A DNA stretch of 64,000 nt from Facklamia lactis (GTDB lineage Bacteria > Bacillota > Bacilli > Lactobacillales > Aerococcaceae), in NCBI RefSeq assembly GCF_015863205.1, contig NZ_JACBXQ010000004.1, positions 1 to 64,000 on the forward strand, written 5' to 3'. The notes beneath the pieces were generated by a model, which was not told where the DNA came from, did not search any database, and worked only from the letters and a program-made list of their open reading frames with translations. Shown here piece after piece: positions 1 to 7,196 of this stretch; positions within the stretch are counted from its first letter, which is position 1, and the number at the start of each line of letters is the position of its first letter. Position numbers and translations under genes: made by a program.

Positions 1-16
1 CAGTTTTCAATGAGCT
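1..16 (-). promoter_or_regulatory. boxA-like rRNA leader element
   Basis: Read on the minus strand, the last bases before the left edge are AGCTCATTGAAAACTG. This resembles the boxA antitermination element found in rRNA leaders (B. subtilis type TGTTCTTTGAAAACT). A small hairpin with arms CGCTG/CAGCG lies just upstream at 37-50. With the tandem promoters further upstream, it implies that a 16S rRNA gene starts outside the window. The rRNA itself is not seen. Confidence 0.6.
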
Positions 17-60
17 TCGTTGCCTGAAACGCTTTCCGCTGTCTCAGCGACAACTTCTAT

Positions 61-90
61 ATACTACCATGTACCTGCTTAAGTTGTCAA
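61..90 (-). promoter_or_regulatory. rRNA-type promoter, proximal
   Basis: On the minus strand there is a -35 TTGACA (85-90), an 18-nt spacer and a -10 TAGTAT (61-66). It is the last of three tandem promoters pointing to the left edge. The -35 overlaps one arm of a 7-bp inverted repeat (CAAGAAC at 88-94, GTTCTTG at 115-121). Confidence 0.7.
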
Positions 91-169
91 GAACTTTTTT
101 GAATGTTTTTTCATGTTCTTGTTTTTCATCCAACATGGTACTTGGCGTTCGCTCGTGGCGACAAGAAAT

Positions 170-199
170 AATATATCATGAAGCAGAGTCTTTCGTCAA
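170..199 (-). promoter_or_regulatory. rRNA-type promoter, middle
   Basis: On the minus strand there is a -35 TTGACG (194-199), an 18-nt spacer and a -10 TATATT (170-175). An A/T-rich tract just upstream (201-228) looks like an UP element, as is usual for stable RNA promoters. Confidence 0.65.
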
Positions 200-296
200 C
201 TGTTTTTTTTAAAAGATATTTTATTTTGTTAAATGCTTGCCACAAAGCACTCTTTCTAAGGGTTACCAAGAAAGACTTTTTTTATTTGAGGTCTAT

Positions 297-325
297 ATTA
301 TAAACAGAAAACGCTTTCTTGTCAA
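297..325 (-). promoter_or_regulatory. Consensus promoter with cre-like site in its spacer
   Basis: On the minus strand there is a perfect TTGACA (320-325), a 17-nt spacer and a perfect TATAAT (297-302). The spacer contains AGAAAGCGTTTTCT (306-319), which matches the 14-bp catabolite-responsive element TGAAAGCGTTTTCA at all but the two end bases. The promoter lies directly after the pgi terminator. No ORF with a ribosome binding site follows before the two other promoters, so it probably feeds the rRNA operon. CcpA control is inference. Confidence 0.6.
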
Positions 326-329
326 GTTA

Positions 330-361
330 AAAAAACTCCCCTCTAAAACTAGAAGGGAGTT
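330..361 (-). terminator. Intrinsic terminator of pgi
   Basis: The arms AACTCCCCTCTA (334-345) and TAGAAGGGAGTT (350-361) form a hairpin with one mismatch. On the minus strand it is followed by a run of seven T. It lies 14 nt past the pgi stop and separates pgi from the rRNA promoters. Confidence 0.85.
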
Positions 362-375
362 ACATTGTCTATGGT

Positions 376-1719
376 TTAAAGACGTGTTTCCAATTCTGCT
401 GCTAATTCTTCATGCCCCGGTTTACCCAGTAATGCAAACATATTCTTTTTATATGCCTCTACTCCTGGTTGATCAAAAGGATTGACTCCATTTAAGTAAC
501 CGGAAATCGCAACGGCCATCTCAAAGAAATAAATGAGTTGTCCCAAACTCTCCTCATCCATCGCAGGTATGGTTACAACAAAATTTGGGACTTGTCCATC
601 TGTATGTGCTAGTAGGGTTCCTTGGTAAGCTTTTCGGTTTACTTCTGCAATTGTGGCTCCTTCAAGGTACTTCAGCCCATCTAAATTTTCTTCAGCTTTA
701 GGAACCTCCATTTCATGACGAACTTGGCCTACCTGGATAACTGTCTCAAATATATTTCTTTTCCCATCTTGAATAATCTGTCCTATAGAATGAAGATCGG
801 TTGAAAAGTTTGCAGATGCAGGGAAAATTCCTTTATGATCCTTCCCTTCTGATTCACCGAATAATTGTTTCCACCACTCACCAAAATACTGAAGCGCGGG
901 TTCATAGTTAACCAGAATTTCAGTGTCTTTTCCTTTGCGATATAAACAATTCCGCAATACAGCATACTGGAGGGCTAAGTTTTGTTCAAAGTCTGTTTGA
1001 GTATATCGCTCCATTGCCTTCTGGGCACCAAACATTAGTGCATCAATATTAGCGCCAGTTACTGCGATAGGGAGTAGACCTACTGCTGTTAAAACAGTAA
1101 ACCTACCTCCAATTCCGTCTGGAATCACAAAACATTCATAGTCTTTCTCATCCGCTTCTTGTTTTAATGCACCTTTTGCACGATCTGTCGTTGCATATAT
1201 GCGCTTATTAGCTTCTTCTTCTCCATATTTACTAATCAATTTTTCTTTCAATACACGAAAAGCAATCGCAGGTTCCGTCGTAGTTCCCGATTTAGAGATC
1301 ATATTAATCGAGAAATCGCGCTCACCAATCACTTCAATTAAATCATTAAGATAGGTTGAAGAAATATTATTCCCTGCAAATAATACTTGTGGTCTATTTA
1401 GATTTGGAGCCATTATATTGTAAAAAGTATGATTTAAGAATTCAATTGCTGCCCGAGATCCTAAATAAGAACCCCCTATTCCTACAACAATTAACACCTC
1501 AGAATCACTAACAATTTTATTTGCAGCTTGTTTAATACGTTCATATTCCTCTTTATTATATTCTTGTGGCCAGTTGACCCAATCGGTAAATTCAGCCCCA
1601 GCCCCTGCGCCCTTCAGCAACTGTTCCAAGGCTAATTGTCCATACAATTTGAGTTGTTCTGCTTCATGCTCGCCAATAAAAGTTTGAGCATTCTGATAGT
1701 TAAATGTGATTTCCTTCAT
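376..1719 (-). CDS. pgi: Glucose-6-phosphate isomerase
   Basis: Cytoplasmic glycolytic enzyme that interconverts glucose-6-phosphate and fructose-6-phosphate. The 447-residue length is normal for the short bacterial form. Visible signatures are the sugar-phosphate (SIS) loop [14 protein letters not shown] near residues 78-91, SKSGTTTEP at 142-150, the catalytic-glutamate segment [11 protein letters not shown] around 287-297, a conserved histidine in TDLHSIGQ near 310, and the lysine segment [12 protein letters not shown] near the C-terminus. The ATG is preceded by AAGGAG. The gene stands alone, ends in its own terminator, and has the S1-domain gene 18 nt upstream on the same strand, so co-transcription from there is possible. 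Confidence 0.98.
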   Translation of the reverse strand: MKEITFNYQNAQTFIGEHEAEQLKLYGQLALEQLLKGAGAGAEFTDWVNWPQEYNKEEYERIKQAANKIVSDSEVLIVVGIGGSYLGSRAAIEFLNHTFYNIMAPNLNRPQVLFAGNNISSTYLNDLIEVIGERDFSINMISKSGTTTEPAIAFRVLKEKLISKYGEEEANKRIYATTDRAKGALKQEADEKDYECFVIPDGIGGRFTVLTAVGLLPIAVTGANIDALMFGAQKAMERYTQTDFEQNLALQYAVLRNCLYRKGKDTEILVNYEPALQYFGEWWKQLFGESEGKDHKGIFPASANFSTDLHSIGQIIQDGKRNIFETVIQVGQVRHEMEVPKAEENLDGLKYLEGATIAEVNRKAYQGTLLAHTDGQVPNFVVTIPAMDEESLGQLIYFFEMAVAISGYLNGVNPFDQPGVEAYKKNMFALLGKPGHEELAAELETRL

Positions 1720-1737
1720 TGTAGTAACACTCCTTTT

Positions 1738-2139
1738 CTAGACTTCCACTTTAGTATTGAATTCATTTTTATCAATAGATTCTAGCGCTTCCTCTATCCA
1801 ACTAGGCATTTTCTCCTCGATGGTTTTAAAGCCTATTTTAGGACTGTTTCTTTTCTTACGTTTCTTACTTCTTTGCGGAAAACTAGGCACATTTATTTTT
1901 TCTAGCGCTCTCATTGAAAGTGAAAACTTCTTTGTATACTCATCGATATCAATCACTACGACTTTGACTTTGTCTCCAATTTTTACAAAATCATTGATAT
2001 CCCCCATATAGCCATGTTTACACTCAGAAATATGGACAAGCCCCTGTTCTTCCTCTGTTAGATTCACAAAAACACCATAATTTTGAATTCCTGTGACTTC
2101 TCCTTCAATAATATCCCCAATTTTAAAATGGCTAGCCAT
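1738..2139 (-). CDS. S1 RNA-binding domain protein (CvfD / YugI type)
   Basis: A small 133-residue protein with one S1 RNA-binding fold over about residues 5-75 (FKIGDIIEGEVTGIQNYGVF, then GLVHISE). A basic stretch near residues 92-98 (RSKKRKK) is followed by a conserved-looking acidic C-terminal helix. This is the architecture of general stress protein 13 (YugI) and pneumococcal CvfD, which act as post-transcriptional regulators. The target RNAs cannot be told from sequence. AGGAG precedes the ATG. It sits between the cyclophilin gene (22 nt upstream) and pgi, all on the minus strand. Confidence 0.85.
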   Translation of the reverse strand: MASHFKIGDIIEGEVTGIQNYGVFVNLTEEEQGLVHISECKHGYMGDINDFVKIGDKVKVVVIDIDEYTKKFSLSMRALEKINVPSFPQRSKKRKKRNSPKIGFKTIEEKMPSWIEEALESIDKNEFNTKVEV

Positions 2140-2161
2140 TACTTAAATCTCTCCTAGAAAA

Positions 2162-2749
2162 TTATTCATGTATTGTAATTGATTCAATTATAACATCTTG
2201 AACCGGCTTATCTTGTACACCAGTCTCTACATCTTGAATTGCTAAAACATTTTCCATCCCACTAACTACTTGTCCAAAGACAGTGTGACGATGATCCAAC
2301 CAAGGTGTCCCACCTTGCGTCTCATATACATTAATAATCTCTTCAGGATATCCTAAGTCTTTCATTTGACCTAACATATCTGCCGGTACTTGACTTGCCG
2401 TCACGATGAAGAATTGACTTCCATTAGTATTAGGCCCAGCGTTTGCCATTGAAAGAGCTCCGTAGATGTTGAAAAGTTCAGCAGAAAATTCATCTTCAAA
2501 AGATTGGCCCCATTTGCTCTGGCCGCCCATACCCGTTCCTGTTGGATCGCCACCTTGAATCATAAAATCTTTGATAATCCGATGAAAAATCACACCATCA
2601 TAGTAGCCTTCTTTGGCTAAAGACAGGAAATTTTCAACGGTTTTGGGTGCCTGATCTTGGAACAAGGCCAAACCAATTTCGCCATGATTAGTATGTAAAG
2701 TAACATTTGCTGAGTCTTCTGATAAATTAATTTGTGGATAATTTGCCAT
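2162..2749 (-). CDS. Peptidyl-prolyl cis-trans isomerase, cyclophilin type
   Basis: A 195-residue cyclophilin without signal peptide, so a cytoplasmic proline isomerase and folding helper. The family core is clear: FHRIIKDFMIQGGDPTGTG (Arg and Gln of the active site), NTNGSQFFIV, and HTVFGQVVSGM. An insertion of about 25 residues after FFIV (around 125-150) is common in Lactobacillales members. It is the first gene of a minus-strand run leading to the S1 protein and pgi. It is divergent from the yuiD-like gene, with which it shares a 134-nt intergenic region. Confidence 0.95.
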   Translation of the reverse strand: MANYPQINLSEDSANVTLHTNHGEIGLALFQDQAPKTVENFLSLAKEGYYDGVIFHRIIKDFMIQGGDPTGTGMGGQSKWGQSFEDEFSAELFNIYGALSMANAGPNTNGSQFFIVTASQVPADMLGQMKDLGYPEEIINVYETQGGTPWLDHRHTVFGQVVSGMENVLAIQDVETGVQDKPVQDVIIESITIHE

Positions 2750-2805
2750 TCAATAATCTCCTCATACTTTCTTTTCTTATTCCTTTTCTATTTTAACCTA
2801 ATTAA

Positions 2806-2834
2806 TTGAAAATTTATAGTTAAAGCCTTATATT
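2806..2834 (+). promoter_or_regulatory. Promoter of the yuiD-like / fnr / pgpA group
   Basis: TTGAAA (2806-2811), a 17-nt spacer and TATATT (2829-2834) lie 49 nt before the first start codon of the plus-strand trio. A second A/T-rich -10-like TAAGAT follows. This is the only good sigma-A type match in the divergent intergenic region on this strand. Confidence 0.55.
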
Positions 2835-2883
2835 TTTGATAAGATAGAAAGCGACAAGAAAAACACAGAAGGAAAAGGATGCT

Positions 2884-3408
2884 ATGAATTACCCACTTAT
2901 TACAGCCTTTGCTGCCATATTTTTCGCTCAAGCCCTCAAGTACCCGATTGCTTTTTTTTCTAGAAAATCACCCGAACTCAAAATCATGACTTCCACAGGA
3001 GGAATGCCCTCTTCTCACTCCGCAGCTGTTTCAAGTCTAATCGCAAGTTTAATCTTTGAATATGGTTTTTCTTCTCCTTATGTTGCGATTGCAACCATCT
3101 TTGGGGTCATCATCATGTTCGATTCGATGGGAGTTCGACGTCAGAGTGGAGAACAAGGAATTGTTATTGATATTCTTGTTAAATATCTAACCGATAAAAA
3201 ACAAAATATTAAGAAAGAAATCGTTGATAGAAACATGACACATAGTGAAAACCCCTTAGCAAACCAGCTAGAAATTGATCATTACGAAGACCTCGTTATT
3301 AATAACTATCTTGGTCATAAACCTACCGAGGTTTTCGCTGGAATTATGACAGGAGGCTTTGTAGCGATTGTTGCTCGCATGATCTACCTATCATTCTATT
3401 CTCAATAA
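2884..3408 (+). CDS. Divergent PAP2 family membrane protein (YuiD type)
   Basis: A 174-residue protein with hydrophobic segments at the N-terminus (about 5-20), around 50-80 and at the C-terminus (about 150-170). It carries the acid-phosphatase-like motif GGMPSSHSAAVSSL near residues 38-51, whose histidine is the expected catalytic residue in PAP2-type lipid phosphatases. The family (DUF212 / YuiD) has no firmly proven substrate; an undecaprenyl- or phosphatidyl-phosphate lipid is plausible. GGAAAAGG precedes the ATG. The oxidoreductase gene follows after 15 nt and pgpA comes next, so the operon joins two putative lipid phosphatases. Confidence 0.9.
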   Translation: MNYPLITAFAAIFFAQALKYPIAFFSRKSPELKIMTSTGGMPSSHSAAVSSLIASLIFEYGFSSPYVAIATIFGVIIMFDSMGVRRQSGEQGIVIDILVKYLTDKKQNIKKEIVDRNMTHSENPLANQLEIDHYEDLVINNYLGHKPTEVFAGIMTGGFVAIVARMIYLSFYSQ

Positions 3409-3423
3409 CTACTAGGAGGTTCT

Positions 3424-4431
3424 ATGATAACTACAACACCCATATTTGATATTACAATTATTGGAGCTGGCCCCGTCGGGCTCTTCACAGCTTTTTACGC
3501 ACAAATGCGAAATGCAAAAGTCAAAATAATTGACTCACTTGAAATGGCTGGCGGGCAACCTACTCATTTATACGGTGAGAAAACTATCTATGATATTCCA
3601 GGTTTTCCTGCTATTAAAGGGCAAGATTTGGGTCAACAATTATTAAAACAACTAGACCGATTCGATACTACTTTTTGTCTAGGGGAAGAAGCCTTAAAAA
3701 TCATTCCTCCGAACCAGCCAAACTCTTACTTTGAAATTCTAACCAATCAAGCAACTCATTATTCCAAATCCATCATTATTGCTGCTGGAAATGGTGCTTT
3801 TCAACCAAGAAAATTAAATATTGATGGCGCAGATCAATTTGAACAATCGAATTTATATTATCTCGTTACCGACATCCAACAATATCACAATCAAGTAGTC
3901 GCTATTTGTGGAGGTGGCGATTCAGCTGTTGATTGGGCATTAACATTAGAAAAAACAGCCAAAAAAGTTTATATCATCCATCGTCGTAATCAATTCCGTG
4001 CGCTTGAACATAATGTTTCACTCTTAAAAAATTCATCAGTTGAATGCTTAACTCCATACTTACCTAAGCAATTAATCGCCAAAAAGGGATATATCCAGCA
4101 ATTGGTGCTTGAAAAAGCCAAAAGCACGGAATTAAAAACGATCGCACTCGATCATCTTATCGTCAATTATGGATTCTCAACTTCAATCGGAGCCATTAAA
4201 GAATGGGGTCTCGAGATCGCCCATAACCAAATTCAAGTCGATCATCATTTAGAAACAAATATTAAAGGCATTTTCGCCGTTGGCGATATCGCTGATTACG
4301 AGGGGAAAGTACGTATTATTGCCAGCGGCTTTGGCGAAGCTCCGATAGCCGTTAACTACGCTCTTGCCCATGCCGATCCAGAATATAAACAGTCACCCTT
4401 ACATTCAACTAGTCTATTTGAAGGAGAATAA
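3424..4431 (+). CDS. Ferredoxin/flavodoxin-NADP reductase, type 2 (YumC type)
   Basis: A 335-residue FAD/NAD(P)-dependent oxidoreductase of the thioredoxin-reductase fold. The FAD loop GAGPVGLFTAFYA is at about 12-24, the NADP loop CGGGDSAVDWAL at about 161-172, and the second FAD contact GDIADYEGKVRIIASGFGEA near 288-307. The CxxC redox pair of thioredoxin reductase is absent where it should be (AAGNGAFQPRKL instead). This places the protein with YumC-type ferredoxin-NADP reductases, which pass electrons between NADPH and ferredoxin or flavodoxin. AGGAGG stands before the ATG. The stop is followed by the pgpA start after one base, so translation is probably coupled. Confidence 0.93.
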   Translation: MITTTPIFDITIIGAGPVGLFTAFYAQMRNAKVKIIDSLEMAGGQPTHLYGEKTIYDIPGFPAIKGQDLGQQLLKQLDRFDTTFCLGEEALKIIPPNQPNSYFEILTNQATHYSKSIIIAAGNGAFQPRKLNIDGADQFEQSNLYYLVTDIQQYHNQVVAICGGGDSAVDWALTLEKTAKKVYIIHRRNQFRALEHNVSLLKNSSVECLTPYLPKQLIAKKGYIQQLVLEKAKSTELKTIALDHLIVNYGFSTSIGAIKEWGLEIAHNQIQVDHHLETNIKGIFAVGDIADYEGKVRIIASGFGEAPIAVNYALAHADPEYKQSPLHSTSLFEGE

Positions 4432-4432
4432 G

Positions 4433-4984
4433 ATGACCAATCAAGAAGTGTTTTTAAAACAAAGTTTATTAGAACAACAAGCTCATGAACTATTAAATCA
4501 ACGCGGTGTCGAAATTAAAGATATTGCAGAAATTGTATTTGATCTACAAAAAGGATACATTCCGGATTTAACAATGGACACCTGTATTGAACATATCCAC
4601 GGCGTTCTCCGAAAAAGAGAAGTTCAAAATGCTGTCATTACAGGAATCGAAATTGATATTGCAGCTGAAGAAGGTCACTTCTCCCCTCTCTTAAGCGATA
4701 TGCTGATGCGTGATGAAGGTCTATACGGAATTGATGAAATCCTAATCTTGTCGATCGTAAATGTGTACGGTTCTATTGGACTTACTAACTTTGGCTATGT
4801 GGATAAATTAAAACCAGGTATTATCGGGACTCTAAACAATCAGAAAGATGAACATTGCAATACTTTTATCGACGATATTGTGGGAGCCATTGCGGCAGCT
4901 GCTGCTAGCCGAATAGCCCATGCTCAGCCGAAAACAGATTATGTAAGTATTCCCCCCAAAACACCTCACAATAAAAAACCTTAA
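4433..4984 (+). CDS. Phosphatidylglycerophosphatase A family protein (YutG type)
   Basis: A 183-residue protein of the PgpA/YutG family, thought to dephosphorylate phosphatidylglycerophosphate at the membrane in phosphatidylglycerol synthesis. Lactobacillales members look soluble like this one: helical, with the segment DKLKPGIIGTLNN and the alanine-rich helix GAIAAAAASRIAH near the C-terminus. I chose the ATG at 4433 because GGAG lies just before it and the upstream gene ends one base earlier. An in-frame ATG at 4364 would overlap the reductase by 68 nt. The enzyme activity is by family, not visible in the residues. Confidence 0.87.
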   Translation: MTNQEVFLKQSLLEQQAHELLNQRGVEIKDIAEIVFDLQKGYIPDLTMDTCIEHIHGVLRKREVQNAVITGIEIDIAAEEGHFSPLLSDMLMRDEGLYGIDEILILSIVNVYGSIGLTNFGYVDKLKPGIIGTLNNQKDEHCNTFIDDIVGAIAAAAASRIAHAQPKTDYVSIPPKTPHNKKP

Positions 4985-4986
4985 TA

Positions 4987-5033
4987 AAAAAACTAGCCCA
5001 GGGTTTAAAATAAACCTTGTGCTAGCTTTTTTA
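4987..5033. terminator. Bidirectional intrinsic terminator
   Basis: The arms around 4991-5007 and 5011-5028 (ACTAGC...GGGTTTA / TAAACC...GCTAGC) form a near-perfect hairpin. A T-run follows on the plus strand and an A-run precedes it, giving T on the minus strand. It can serve both pgpA (plus) and the convergent TIGR01906 membrane gene (minus), whose stop codon lies inside the T-run. Confidence 0.85.
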
Positions 5034-5666
5034 ATTTAATTTCTTCGATAATAGTCCTTTGACCATGACAATATATAATTCATATAAAATAACCGTTATT
5101 AAAAATATAATCATAAAAAAACCTTGGGGCAAGACTTGAATCACCGGGTCTGCGACCGGGTCAAACAGCCATAAATCATTCCTAAAAAATACTTGATGAA
5201 ACCATACAAAAACTTGATCGAACGCTAGCAATAAGGCTATGATCGCAAACACAGGCCAAACAATTGCTAAATTTAGCCAATGCTTAAGAAATGGAATTTT
5301 CCTTCTTCCTTTCTTTAATAGAATCATCAATACAAAAGAAACCACTAATGAAATAATTGCGATCATTAAAACTAATTGAACTAAAAATTTCACCTCTTCA
5401 AAATGCTGAAGCCCTGCAGCAGATGATGAAAAATCTGGCATTTCTAACTGAGTTTTATTAGGGGAAACCAAGTAGGTTAGAATCGCATCATAATTAACCA
5501 TTAATTCTTGCTCGCTTAAGTTTACCGCTTGATGCATTGGAAACCAAGCGTTATACAACCGATAAATGAATGGAGACAAAGCGATACTAGACACAACAGC
5601 TAATGATAGACTAGCAACCACAAAAATCAAACTATGAATCGCTTGCTTAATTTGCTTCATTATCAA
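5031..5666 (-). CDS. TIGR01906 family integral membrane protein
   Basis: About 211 residues with a TM helix near the N-terminus (SLIFVVASLSLAVVSSIAL), an outside loop, two central helices and one near the C-terminus (FFMIIFLITVILYELYIVMV), then a basic end. Such proteins accompany the TIGR01457 HAD phosphatase throughout Lactobacillales; their function is unknown. The start is uncertain. The AGGAG at 5676-5680 is 9 nt from a TTG at 5666, 3 nt from a TTG at 5672 and 15 nt from the ATG at 5660. Each choice overlaps the end of the HAD gene by 14-26 nt, which suggests coupled translation. Confidence 0.85.
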   Translation of the reverse strand: MIMKQIKQAIHSLIFVVASLSLAVVSSIALSPFIYRLYNAWFPMHQAVNLSEQELMVNYDAILTYLVSPNKTQLEMPDFSSSAAGLQHFEEVKFLVQLVLMIAIISLVVSFVLMILLKKGRRKIPFLKHWLNLAIVWPVFAIIALLLAFDQVFVWFHQVFFRNDLWLFDPVADPVIQVLPQGFFMIIFLITVILYELYIVMVKGLLSKKLN

Positions 5667-6438
5667 AATCAATCGCTCCTAAATCGCTACAAATATACGT
5701 TGGCTGATAACGCGTTGGATCGACATCCGCTTCTGTACTAACGCCTGTTAGAACAAGAAGCGTATCTACCCCCGCAAGATGACCTGCTTGAATATCCGTT
5801 TTATAATTATCTCCTATCATTAAGACGTCTTCTTTTGCTAGTTTCATCTTTTTAATAGCTGCTTCCACAATTGAAGGAGAAGGTTTTCCTATTAAATGCG
5901 CTTTTACTTGACTCGCTTCTTCTAAAAAAGCTGTAATTGCACCAGAGCTCGGAGAAGATCCCGTTTCGGTTGGAATTAATTGGTCTCGATTGGTTACAAT
6001 AAATTCGGCGCCATTCAATAAAGCACGTGTTGCAGTGGTTAAGGTTTCATAGTTAACTTGGCGGTCCAAGCCTTGGAGAACAAGTTGAGCATTCTCTGAC
6101 ATATCAAGATCCAACCCTGCTTTTCTCACGGCATCTTTTAACGAGGCTTCTCCCAACACAAAAATACTCTTATTATTATGAAACTCCTTTAAATATTCAA
6201 CCGCAGCAATCGCAGATGTATAGATTTGGCTTGGACTAACAGGCAACTCTAAATAATGACCCAAATGCTGATAAATTTCTTCTACCCCGCGCGTAGCATT
6301 ATTCGTCATAAACATGTAGGCTAAGCCTTTGGCCTTTAAGCGATGAACAAAATCCTCTGCTGAAGTTAAACGTTGTTTTCCAACATACGTAGTCCCATCT
6401 AAATCCAATATGTAACCCCGATATGACTTCATCGTCAC
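5647..6438 (-). CDS. HAD-superfamily hydrolase, TIGR01457 / NagD-like
   Basis: A 263-residue cytoplasmic HAD phosphatase of the NagD/AraL class. The nucleophile motif DLDGTTYVG is at residues 12-20, with Asp12 as nucleophile and Asp14 as acid/base. Motif II is in FMTNNATRG, and the Mg-binding motif GDNYKTDIQAG is near residue 220. B. subtilis AraL and YutF, of the same class, act on small sugar or nucleoside phosphates; the substrate here is unknown. The first codon is GTG at 6438 with AGGGG six bases upstream; an ATG two codons later is possible. The gene sits between the yutD-like gene and the membrane protein in one operon. Confidence 0.9.
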   Translation of the reverse strand: MTMKSYRGYILDLDGTTYVGKQRLTSAEDFVHRLKAKGLAYMFMTNNATRGVEEIYQHLGHYLELPVSPSQIYTSAIAAVEYLKEFHNNKSIFVLGEASLKDAVRKAGLDLDMSENAQLVLQGLDRQVNYETLTTATRALLNGAEFIVTNRDQLIPTETGSSPSSGAITAFLEEASQVKAHLIGKPSPSIVEAAIKKMKLAKEDVLMIGDNYKTDIQAGHLAGVDTLLVLTGVSTEADVDPTRYQPTYICSDLGAIDFDNEAN

Positions 6439-6447
6439 TCTTCACCC

Positions 6448-7182
6448 CTAGTTTGTTAGATTTTTTTGCTTTATCGTAAAATTGTGCTGTTTATGAATGG
6501 TTTTACTTGATTTATTCCCTTTATTTTTTTGGTTCGAGCGCTTAATTTGAAAATCATCCTTTCCAACCATTTCTTTATCATGAAGATTTCCCCTTGAGTT
6601 CCCCTTATTTTTCCCTTTTTCATTGATACTTTTAGAAGCAGGTCTTTGACGTTGCTGAGTCTGTTTACCTCGTATGCGGTTTTTGGAATTACGAGCATAG
6701 GGTCGCTTGTTTCTTGCTGAGTAATGACCTTTACTTTGAAGAGATCCTAAACGTCCAGATAATAAGTTCTCCACTAATTCTGGATACTCTTTAAGACAAG
6801 ACTCTTTTGCTAATACAAAGTACTTTGCTCCAAAATTGCAATACTCCAAGAGATAATCCTCTAAAGAATCAATCCTTTGGTCATAAGCGACTTTAGGGGT
6901 TCCAATTTGATAAAATCCCCTCAACCTTAATTGCTGAAATGCCCAATCCGCCACAATATAATCAAACTTACTAAAATAATCTTGGTAACGATTTAGAAAA
7001 GCTTCATAGTCATAGGCATCCTCATGATTCAAGATTAACTGATAAACTTGGTCTTCAATCATTACCTGCCCATCATCAATCTTCTTTATCTTTTTCTCTA
7101 TTTCAACAGATTGAGGCTCTTCCTTAAGAATCTCTTTTAATTGAAGATCCAAATGATCTAATTTTTCTTCATGTTCTAACAT
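6448..7182 (-). CDS. YutD family protein with long basic tail
   Basis: The 244-residue protein has two parts. Residues about 20-145 match the YutD (DUF1027) domain, with the typical core VYQLILNHEDAYDYEAFLNR and FDYIVADWAFQQLRLRGFY. Residues about 155-244 are a low-complexity tail rich in Lys, Arg, Asn, Gln and Ser. B. subtilis YutD is only about 100 residues long; Lactobacillales members often carry such tails. The charge suggests contact with RNA or another polyanion, but this is inference and no function is established. The gene lies 14 nt after the yunD-like gene and 9 nt before the HAD gene, all in one operon. Confidence 0.88.
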   Translation of the reverse strand: MLEHEEKLDHLDLQLKEILKEEPQSVEIEKKIKKIDDGQVMIEDQVYQLILNHEDAYDYEAFLNRYQDYFSKFDYIVADWAFQQLRLRGFYQIGTPKVAYDQRIDSLEDYLLEYCNFGAKYFVLAKESCLKEYPELVENLLSGRLGSLQSKGHYSARNKRPYARNSKNRIRGKQTQQRQRPASKSINEKGKNKGNSRGNLHDKEMVGKDDFQIKRSNQKNKGNKSSKTIHKQHNFTIKQKNLTN

Positions 7183-7196
7183 AACTGACTCCTTAC

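Noticed and set aside
1-60. A piece of 16S rRNA at the left edge
   Set aside because: The bases read as promoter leader and boxA; no mature 16S 5' sequence is seen.
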